In this document: one piece after another, positions 1-3,917 of the stretch
Position numbering within the stretch: position 1 is the stretch's first letter
Layout: the number at the start of each line of letters is the position of its first letter
Assembly (NCBI GenBank): GCA_023301205.1
Contig: JALZVC010000297.1
Span: forward strand, 1 to 5,340
DNA length: 5,340 nucleotides
Reading direction: 5' to 3'
Origin: Flavobacteriaceae bacterium
Lineage (GTDB): Bacteria; Bacteroidota; Bacteroidia; Flavobacteriales; Flavobacteriaceae
Made by a program: the position numbers and the translations under genes
Notes under the pieces: generated by a model
Databases searched by the model: none
Told to the model about the DNA's origin: nothing
Seen by the model: the letters and a program-made list of their open reading frames with translations, nothing else

Positions 1-275
1 ACGCCATCTAATAATTGCAGCGAACTGTCATTTTCAAATAGGTATTTAAAATGCTTTCGTTTACAGGCTACTAATGTTTCAGGAGCCTCAGTAAGTTTAA
101 ACATGTCTACCAACTTCTTACAAATGTTTAATGTAGACTGGCCTGTAAAACTTGTGTAGAGCGTTTCAGAAACAGCGATATTCATATCACTAAACATTAA
201 AAAATATGCTTTCCTGTGTAACGGTTCTGTATCTACAATAACCCCGTCCATGTCAAATAAAACTGCTTTTAACAT
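1..275 (-). CDS. HAD-superfamily hydrolase, beta-phosphoglucomutase-like (partial, N-terminal part)
   Basis: The minus strand reads open from an ATG at 275 to the window edge, giving about 91 residues of the N-terminus. It begins MLKAVLFDMDGVIVDTEPLH, the HAD motif I (DxDGV) with nucleophile Asp8 and general acid/base Asp10. This is followed by the DTEPLH stretch typical of the phosphoglucomutase/phosphatase subgroup with a helical cap. Residues from about 20 onward (with a TGQS segment near 45-48) fit the cap domain, which would choose the substrate. Enzymes of this family are soluble and remove or move phosphate on small sugar phosphates or similar metabolites using Mg2+. Motifs II-IV and the C-terminus lie outside the window, so the substrate cannot be named. 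It is divergent from hppD. A 101-bp offset duplication of its start region lies upstream, and a short leader ORF ends over its start codon. Confidence 0.9.
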   Translation of the reverse strand, partial: MLKAVLFDMDGVIVDTEPLHRKAYFLMFSDMNIAVSETLYTSFTGQSTLNICKKLVDMFKLTEAPETLVACKRKHFKYLFENDSSLQLLDG

Positions 276-276
276 A
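249..276. repeat. Direct repeat copy 1 (HAD start codons)
   Basis: This 28-bp segment covers the first nine codons of the HAD gene. It matches 350-377 at 27 of 28 positions, the only difference being 252 (g) against 353 (a). The last 24 bases (253-276) are identical to 354-377. Confidence 0.9.
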
Positions 277-376
277 TCCTCAATTTAGAAAGATTAACAA
301 AATAGTATCCTGAGTGATTTTGGTTTTTCTCCAAAATTGTATCGAAGGGCATATCAAATAAAACTGCTTTTAACAT
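269..376 (-). other. Short leader ORF (35 codons) made from a duplicated HAD start
   Basis: On the minus strand an ATG at 376 opens 35 codons ending in TAA at 271-269. The first nine residues, MLKAVLFDM, are identical to the start of the HAD protein, then the sequence diverges (PFDTILEKN...) and lacks the motif I Asp10. Its stop overlaps the HAD start by 7 nt in another frame. It lies between a perfect TAnnTTTG box (413-420) and the HAD ATG, so a HAD transcript would carry it. It could be a translated leader coupled to HAD translation, or only the debris of a local duplication. No protein family is recognisable, and I consider debris at least as likely as a working peptide. Confidence 0.35.
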
Positions 377-377
377 A
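350..377. repeat. Direct repeat copy 2, 101 bp upstream of the HAD start
   Basis: This is the second copy of the 28-bp segment at 249-276, at an offset of exactly 101 bp. The single difference is a synonymous change (GAC to GAT on the minus strand). The sequence between the copies and beyond copy 2 shows no further convincing similarity, so this is a short duplicated patch and not a full 101-bp tandem repeat. Confidence 0.9.
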
Positions 378-412
378 ATAGAAATTTATTGGAAAAATTT
401 AATTAAGAGTTA

Positions 413-420
413 CAAAGTTA
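413..420 (-). promoter_or_regulatory. Candidate -7 box for the HAD gene
   Basis: The minus strand reads TAACTTTG, a perfect match to the Bacteroidota TAnnTTTG -7 consensus. It lies 37 nt before the leader ORF start and about 138 nt before the HAD ATG. No clear -33 TTTG is visible at the expected distance, so this is a motif-only call. Confidence 0.5.
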
Positions 421-542
421 AGCGTTAAATGTTAATCGTAGCTGACTTATCTCTATCAAAATTGTTCTTTTCGAATACATAAATATTCATAATAAAAATA
501 CAAGAACAACAATCAAAAATAGCAATAAGAGGTTTCTGAGGG

Positions 543-580
543 TTTTAAGTTGTCCGTGCGAAGCTATGGAGAACTTAAAA
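543..580. other. Long hairpin upstream of hppD (13-bp stem, one mismatch)
   Basis: Arms 543-555 and 568-580 pair at 12 of 13 positions, with a G-G mismatch at 552/571, around a 12-nt loop (556-567). No T-run follows on either strand, so it does not look like an intrinsic terminator. A second small hairpin follows 6 nt later. It could be a structured leader RNA, a repeat remnant or a protein-binding dyad. It lies in the 407-bp gap between HAD and hppD (276-682), in which I find no protein gene other than the leader ORF. Confidence 0.55.
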
Positions 581-586
581 TGTACC

Positions 587-601
587 GAAGGATCGACCTT
601 C
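587..601. other. Small hairpin following the 543-580 hairpin
   Basis: GAAGG (587-591) and CCTTC (597-601) form a perfect 5-bp stem with a 5-nt ATCGA loop. It is followed by TATTAATA and an A9 run (609-617), so it is not a plus-strand terminator. Its function is unknown and it may be incidental. Confidence 0.35.
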
Positions 602-621
602 TATTAATAAAAAAAAATCCC

Positions 622-629
622 GATATTTG
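622..629 (+). promoter_or_regulatory. Candidate -7 box for hppD
   Basis: GATATTTG matches the TAnnTTTG consensus at all but the first base and lies 53 nt before the hppD ATG, just after an A9 run (609-617). No clear -33 element is visible. Transcription from here would give a leader of roughly 50 nt that contains the 639-664 hairpin. Confidence 0.35.
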
Positions 630-638
630 CGGCAAGAA

Positions 639-664
639 AATGATTCCATTCTTTTAGAATCATT
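639..664 (+). other. Hairpin in the hppD 5' leader, next to the start codon
   Basis: AATGATTC (639-646) and GAATCATT (657-664) form a perfect 8-bp stem with a 10-nt loop. The stem ends 18 nt before the hppD ATG, just outside the ribosome-binding region CTAAAAACTCACATT, which has no Shine-Dalgarno sequence. It could influence translation initiation or mRNA stability, or serve as a dyad operator for a regulator. Only the dyad itself is seen in the sequence. Confidence 0.5.
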
Positions 665-682
665 CGCCTAAAAACTCACATT

Positions 683-1846
683 ATGGCAAAAGAAATTAAA
701 GACTTAAAAGATTTACAGAACACAGAGTATTCACTTAGAAAACTATTTGAAGAAGCAGAAGATTTCCTTCCTTTATTAGGGACGGACTATGTAGAATTAA
801 TAGTGGGTAATGCCAAGCAAGCGGCTCATTATTATAAAACGGCTTTTGGTTTTCAGAGCGAGGCGTATGCCGGTCTAGAGACTGGACTAAAAGACAGAGT
901 GTCTTACGTAATCAAGCAAGACAAAATTAGATTAATGTTGACAACGCCTTTAGCAGAGGGCGGCGAACTTAATCGTCACATTAATGAGCACGGTGATGCT
1001 GCAAAAGTAATTGCTTTATGGGTGCCAGATGCTACTAAGTCGTTTGAAGAAACTACAAAAAGAGGTGCTAAACCTTATATGGAGCCTACAAGAGAAGAGG
1101 ATGAGCACGGGTGGGTTATTAAATCTGGAATTTATACCTATGGCGAGACTGTTCACTTGTTTATAGAACGTGAGAATTATAACGGATTATTTTTACCAGG
1201 TTTTGTAAAATGGGATTCGCACTTTAACCCAGAACCAGTAGGTTTAAAATTTATTGACCATATTGTAGGTAATGTTGGTTGGGGAGAGATGAATAAATGG
1301 TGTGAGTTTTATGCAAAAACAATGGGCTTTGCTCAGATTATTAGTTTTGCAGATGACGACATTGCTACAGATTACACGGCATTAATGTCTAAGGTAATGA
1401 GTAATGGTAATGGGCGTATTAAGTTCCCTATTAACGAACCTGCAAAAGGTAAAAAGAAATCTCAAATAGAAGAATATTTGGATTTTAATGGCGGTGCAGG
1501 CGTGCAGCACATGGCCTTAGCTACAGATGATATTGTGGCTACCGTGAGTGCTATGCGTGATCGAGGTGTAGAGTTTTTATATGTGCCAGACACTTATTAT
1601 GATGATGTATTAGAACGCGTAGGAGAGATTGATGAGGATATAGAGGTATTACGCCAGCACGGTATTTTAATTGATCGTGACGAAGAAGGATACCTACTTC
1701 AATTATTTACAAACAACATTTTAGATAGACCTACCATGTTTATTGAGGTGATACAACGTAAAGGTGCACAATCTTTTGGCGTCGGAAATTTTAAAGCGTT
1801 ATTCGAAGCTATTGAAAGACAACAAGAGAAACGTGGAACATTGTAG
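683..1846 (+). CDS. hppD: 4-hydroxyphenylpyruvate dioxygenase
   Basis: This 387-residue, full-length cytosolic enzyme of the vicinal oxygen chelate (VOC) fold should convert 4-hydroxyphenylpyruvate and O2 to homogentisate and CO2, the second step of tyrosine breakdown. Two VOC domains are visible. The N-terminal domain covers about residues 34-165 (starts TDYVELIVGNAKQAAHYY). The catalytic C-terminal domain covers about 190-357 (FIDHIVGNV ... GGAGVQHMALATDD ... TMFIEVIQRKG). The Fe(II) triad is intact: His193, His276 and Glu355. The C-terminal tail (from about 360, SFGVGNFKALFEAIERQQ) is the usual gating helix. The start at 683 is chosen because the N-terminal length fits the family and a typical SD-less flavobacterial leader precedes it. 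The gene appears monocistronic, with its own terminator at 1913-1941. No homogentisate dioxygenase or other tyrosine-pathway gene lies in the window. Confidence 0.97.
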   Translation: MAKEIKDLKDLQNTEYSLRKLFEEAEDFLPLLGTDYVELIVGNAKQAAHYYKTAFGFQSEAYAGLETGLKDRVSYVIKQDKIRLMLTTPLAEGGELNRHINEHGDAAKVIALWVPDATKSFEETTKRGAKPYMEPTREEDEHGWVIKSGIYTYGETVHLFIERENYNGLFLPGFVKWDSHFNPEPVGLKFIDHIVGNVGWGEMNKWCEFYAKTMGFAQIISFADDDIATDYTALMSKVMSNGNGRIKFPINEPAKGKKKSQIEEYLDFNGGAGVQHMALATDDIVATVSAMRDRGVEFLYVPDTYYDDVLERVGEIDEDIEVLRQHGILIDRDEEGYLLQLFTNNILDRPTMFIEVIQRKGAQSFGVGNFKALFEAIERQQEKRGTL

Positions 1847-1912
1847 TAGGTAGTAGCAGTTTTCAGTATACAGTGAATAAGTATGTGGTATACCGTAAAA
1901 AGTAAATAATTT

Positions 1913-1941
1913 AAACCACTCCGTCCCGGAGTGGTTTTTTT
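1913..1941 (+). terminator. Intrinsic terminator of hppD
   Basis: AAACCACTCCG (1913-1923) and CGGAGTGGTTT (1927-1937) form a perfect 11-bp stem with a 3-nt loop, continued by a T7 run (1935-1941). It lies 66 nt after the hppD stop. The leader-side sequence AATTTAAA gives only a weak T-run on the other strand, so it acts mainly on the plus strand. Confidence 0.93.
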
Positions 1942-2183
1942 ATGCTTATTGTTCCTCGCTTATTACAGAACTGCTTTCACCCAAGCCCAATTAATAAACA
2001 AGTTAACCATCCAGGTCCATCCACTTTTTCAGGGGAAGTTGACTTTCAGACTATTGATTAAAAATTAAATAGCTTTCAACCCGAAAGTAGGAAGGGGTAA
2101 AAGTCCAAGATTAAAATAAAAACCCTAGTTTCAAATTAAAATCTTAAGTAGAATAAATCTCAAAATTCATTAAATTTGAACTT
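1942..2183. other. Gap between hppD and the nitroreductase: no convincing gene
   Basis: Two parts differ in character. From 1942 to about 2061 the sequence is less AT-rich and holds a 39-codon open frame (1942-2061, plus) that resembles no family I know and has no promoter between it and the terminator. This part also holds the imperfect dyad AAGTTAAC/GTTGACTT (one G-U pair) and a doubled CCATCC. From about 2062 to 2183 it is AT-rich and promoter-like, with a 5-bp dyad CTTTC/GAAAG at 2073-2087. The first part may be a decayed insertion or repeat remnant, but no transposase or end repeats can be shown. Confidence 0.4.
2171..2178 (+). promoter_or_regulatory. Candidate -7 box for the nitroreductase gene
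   Basis: TAAATTTG is a perfect TAnnTTTG match and ends 5 nt before the ATG at 2184. If it is used, transcription would begin at or within a few bases of the start codon, giving a leaderless or near-leaderless mRNA. A -33 TTTG at the right distance is not evident, so the motif could also be chance in AT-rich DNA. Confidence 0.45.
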
Positions 2184-2750
2184 ATGAAAAAAACGCTCCA
2201 AGATTTAATCGCCTCTAGAAGATCTGTATTTCCTAGCCAATATAATGATCAACCTATTCTTGAAGCAGAAATAAAAACGATACTTGAAGCTGCTAATTGG
2301 GCACCTACGCATAGACGAACTGAACCTTGGCGTTTTAAGGTTTTACAAGGTGCAGCTAAGACACGTTTAGGACAGTTTTTAGCAGTAAAATACAAAGAGA
2401 ATAGCCCTAAGTTCTCTGAATTGAAACACAAGAAAATTGCCCTAAAAATGGAGCAAAGTGCTGCCATAATCACCATCTGTATACTGCGAGACCCAAAAGA
2501 AAGCGTTCCAGAATGGGAAGAAATTGCCGCGGTTGCCATGGCGGTGCAAAATATGTGGTTAACTGCACACGAAATGAATATAGGTGCCTACTGGAGTAGC
2601 CCTTCCACAATTAAAACGATGCATGAATTCTTTGATTTTAATAACGGCGAACGCTGTTTAGGTTTTTTTTATCTAGGCAAATATGATCAAGAATTAGCGC
2701 CAGGAATGAGACTAAGCACGATAGAAAAAAAGACTACTTGGTTGTCCTAA
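2184..2750 (+). CDS. Nitroreductase-family FMN oxidoreductase (YdjA-like)
   Basis: This 188-residue protein has the length of the small single-domain members of the nitroreductase family. These are soluble FMN homodimers that pass electrons from NAD(P)H to nitro compounds, quinones or unsaturated substrates. The N-terminal RRS (12-14) is the usual FMN-phosphate contact. APTHRRTEPWRF (40-51) is the second flavin-binding segment and has the THRRTEPW form seen in the YdjA-like subgroup. The helix EEIAAVAMAVQNMWLTAHEM (112-131) plus GAYWSS forms the dimer and flavin core, and FFYLGKYD (161-168) is the late conserved strand. The physiological substrate cannot be told. The gene stands alone, and its stop directly abuts the stop of the converging DUF456 gene. 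A T8 run at 2663-2670 lies within the frame, which is intact here. Confidence 0.92.
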   Translation: MKKTLQDLIASRRSVFPSQYNDQPILEAEIKTILEAANWAPTHRRTEPWRFKVLQGAAKTRLGQFLAVKYKENSPKFSELKHKKIALKMEQSAAIITICILRDPKESVPEWEEIAAVAMAVQNMWLTAHEMNIGAYWSSPSTIKTMHEFFDFNNGERCLGFFYLGKYDQELAPGMRLSTIEKKTTWLS

Positions 2751-3266
2751 TTAAGCTTGAAAAAGGGGGCTAATGGCATCCCAGTTTATAGATACTTTAT
2801 AACAAAAGATCCCTAAAAATGTAACGGTAGCAAAAACTTTTAATACTGTTGAAGCAAGAAAACCAATAAATGAACCAAAGGCTGCTTTTAATGCGGGCTC
2901 AAATGCTGTATTACTGATTATCATTTCTCCAAAAAACGCTCCTAAAAAAGAACCAATTAGAATGCCAAAAGGGATAGGAATTAAAAAACCAACAAAAAGC
3001 CCTATAATCGCTCCCCAAGCACCCGCTTTTGTTCCGCCAAAACGCTTTGTTCCTATTGCAGGGATAATATAATCAAGGATATAAATACCAATTGCGATAA
3101 CAAAAGTAATGCTCAAAAACCACCAGTCGAAAGGAACAACAGAGGTGAGGTAAAGCAATAATAGTCCAATCCAACTTATAGGAGTGCCAGGTATTACAGG
3201 TAATACTGCACCTGCAATCCCCAAAAACATTACTAGAAATCCAATAATAATAAGGGTGATATCCAT
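2751..3266 (-). CDS. DUF456 family integral membrane protein
   Basis: This 171-residue, strongly hydrophobic protein matches DUF456, a bacterial membrane family without a known biochemical role. Membrane segments are visible at about 3-21, 31-43, 49-70, 82-113 (a glycine-rich pair) and 126-158. Family hallmarks are PVIPGTPISWIGLLL (23-37), the DY-containing segment near 65, GGTKAGAWGAIIG (77-89), and PFGILIGSFLGAFFGE (99-114). The start at 3266 places the first membrane helix at residue 3, with no cleaved signal peptide. It is transcribed divergently from the blaI-like gene, with the tandem palindromes between them, so shared control is possible. No clear TAnnTTTG box was found on its own strand. 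At the 3' end its TAA abuts that of the nitroreductase gene and no intrinsic terminator is visible. Confidence 0.9.
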   Translation of the reverse strand: MDITLIIIGFLVMFLGIAGAVLPVIPGTPISWIGLLLLYLTSVVPFDWWFLSITFVIAIGIYILDYIIPAIGTKRFGGTKAGAWGAIIGLFVGFLIPIPFGILIGSFLGAFFGEMIISNTAFEPALKAAFGSFIGFLASTVLKVFATVTFLGIFCYKVSINWDAISPLFQA

Positions 3267-3317
3267 ACAATGGGTTAGTGTGCTGTGTGTTAAAAATGTT
3301 ACAACAATTAAATATTT

Positions 3318-3333
3318 AACTAAAATATTAGTT
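3318..3333. promoter_or_regulatory. Operator palindrome 1 (AACTAA-N4-TTAGTT)
   Basis: AACTAAAATATTAGTT is a perfect dyad with 6-bp arms around a 4-bp AT spacer. A second copy with the same arms and spacer length starts 17 bp later, and a degenerate third dyad (AATTAA-ATAT-TTAACT, 3306-3321) overlaps its left side. It lies in the divergent DUF456/blaI-like region, as expected for the binding site of a dimeric BlaI/MecI-type repressor. The protein-site pairing is inference. The motif is not the classical TACAnATGTA bla/mec box. Confidence 0.7.
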
Positions 3334-3334
3334 C

Positions 3335-3350
3335 AACTAAATAATTAGTT
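3335..3350. promoter_or_regulatory. Operator palindrome 2 (AACTAA-N4-TTAGTT)
   Basis: AACTAAATAATTAGTT is a perfect dyad with arms identical to palindrome 1. It is separated from palindrome 1 by a single C, so the junction TTAGTT-C-AACTAA is also symmetric. It ends one base before the TAAGTTTG box. A repressor here would cover the -33 to -12 stretch of the blaI-like promoter. Confidence 0.7.
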
Positions 3351-3351
3351 A

Positions 3352-3359
3352 TAAGTTTG
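3352..3359 (+). promoter_or_regulatory. -7 box of the blaI-like/M56 operon
   Basis: TAAGTTTG is a perfect TAnnTTTG match directly after the second palindrome. TTAGTT (3328-3333) sits about 18-19 bp upstream, where a -33 TTTG would be, but is a weak match. The predicted transcript has a leader of roughly 190 nt before the blaI-like ATG. Confidence 0.6.
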
Positions 3360-3365
3360 CGTAAC

Positions 3366-3416
3366 GGAAGAAGAAAGAGTAAAAGAGCAAAAGAGAAAAG
3401 AACAAAGAAAAAAGAG
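3366..3416 (+). other. Polypurine tract in the operon leader
   Basis: Forty-eight of 51 bases are purines (exceptions at 3380, 3388 and 3403), with loose near-repeats of AAAAGAGC/AAAAGAGA. It would be transcribed in the leader of the blaI-like gene. It may only be low-complexity intergenic filler, and no function can be assigned. Confidence 0.5.
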
Positions 3417-3420
3417 TGAT

Positions 3421-3449
3421 GTCACAGGGAGCGCAGTCGAAGTGCAATA
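3421..3449. repeat. GAGCGCAGTCGAAG-type intergenic repeat, copy 1
   Basis: This 29-bp unit matches 3478-3506 at 25 of 29 positions, with the invariant core GAGCGCAGTCGAAG. From general knowledge this core recurs in intergenic regions of many Flavobacteriaceae, where the full form is an imperfect palindrome (CAT/CAC arms around GAGCGCAGTCGA). In this copy the outer arms are decayed. Confidence 0.8.
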
Positions 3450-3477
3450 AGCTAACTAAGGCAAACGTAATAATAAT

Positions 3478-3506
3478 GTCACGCTGAGCGCAGTCGAAGC
3501 GCAATA
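3478..3506. repeat. GAGCGCAGTCGAAG-type intergenic repeat, copy 2
   Basis: This second copy lies 57 bp after the first. Here the arms CGCT (3482-3485) and AGCG (3498-3501) pair around GAGCGCAGTCGA. At one position of the arm the two copies differ by an apparent compensatory change (G-C here, A-T in copy 1), which fits a selected hairpin. It lies 48 nt before the blaI-like start, inside the predicted leader. Confidence 0.8.
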
Positions 3507-3554
3507 CAATCACCAAACCACAAACGTCTAAAGACAAAAGACCAACGGCCAACA

Positions 3555-3917
3555 ATGAAACAACTAACTAAAGCAGAAGAAGAAATTATGCAATACCTCT
3601 GGGATTTGAAGGAGGCAAATGTAGCGACACTCGTAGCGCAGTTTGACGAGCCAAAACCAGCGAACAATACGGTAAGTACTATTGTACGGATTCTAGAAAG
3701 TAAAGATTTTGTGGCCTATCGTAAAGAGGGAAGGGGACATATTTATTTCCCTATAATTAAAAAGACGGAGTACAGTAATCAATCTATTAATAAGCTAGTA
3801 GATGGTTATTTTAAAGGAAGTTTTAAAAGTATGGTTTCTTTTTTTGTTGAGAAAAACGATATCAGTGTGCAGGAATTAGAGACCGTTTTAAAAGAAATTA
3901 ATAAAGAGAAAAAATAA
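3555..3917 (+). CDS. BlaI/MecI/CopY-family transcriptional repressor
   Basis: This 120-residue cytosolic dimeric repressor has the family's usual length. The N-terminal winged helix begins with the family signature LTKAEEEIMQYLWDL (4-18). The recognition helix lies at about 37-50 (NNTVSTIVRILESK) and the wing at about 52-66 (FVAYRKEGRGHIYFP). The C-terminal dimerisation helices cover about 73-120. In BlaI and MecI an M56 membrane protease triggers cleavage in this C-terminal part. The hydrophobic SMVSFFVEK stretch (92-100) is the matching region here, though the cut site is inference. The downstream M56 gene overlaps it by one base (TAATG), so the two are co-transcribed and probably translationally coupled. 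The tandem palindromes at 3318-3350 are its likely autoregulatory operator. A beta-lactam role should not be assumed, since no beta-lactamase is present. No Shine-Dalgarno sequence precedes the ATG. Confidence 0.93.
   Translation: MKQLTKAEEEIMQYLWDLKEANVATLVAQFDEPKPANNTVSTIVRILESKDFVAYRKEGRGHIYFPIIKKTEYSNQSINKLVDGYFKGSFKSMVSFFVEKNDISVQELETVLKEINKEKK

Noticed and set aside
1843..1856. Tandem GTAGTAG repeat at the hppD stop codon
   Set aside because: Two copies of a 7-mer are too short to mean more than chance or minor slippage.
1942..2061. 39-codon plus-strand frame after the hppD terminator
   Set aside because: Its ATG directly follows the terminator T-run, there is no promoter or ribosome-binding evidence, and it has no recognisable family. 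It is kept only as a note on the gap.
2249..2539. 96-codon minus-strand open frame inside the nitroreductase gene
   Set aside because: It is a shadow of the nitroreductase, which has clear family motifs in the plus frame. The minus frame resembles no known protein.
2663..2670. T8 run in the nitroreductase gene as a phase-variation switch
   Set aside because: The frame is intact and the run simply encodes Phe-Phe-Tyr. Such runs are common in AT-rich genes, and nothing else suggests switching.
3073..3270. 65-codon minus-strand frame overlapping the DUF456 start
   Set aside because: It is an out-of-frame reading of the DUF456 gene, rich in Tyr, Cys and Trp, with no family resemblance.
3349..3667. 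Two minus-strand open frames (68 and 62 codons) over the leader and the blaI-like gene
   Set aside because: They are translations of the repeat units (FDCAQRD/FDCAPCD-like strings) and the polypurine tract, as commonly arise from this repeat. They run antisense to the well-supported blaI-like gene.
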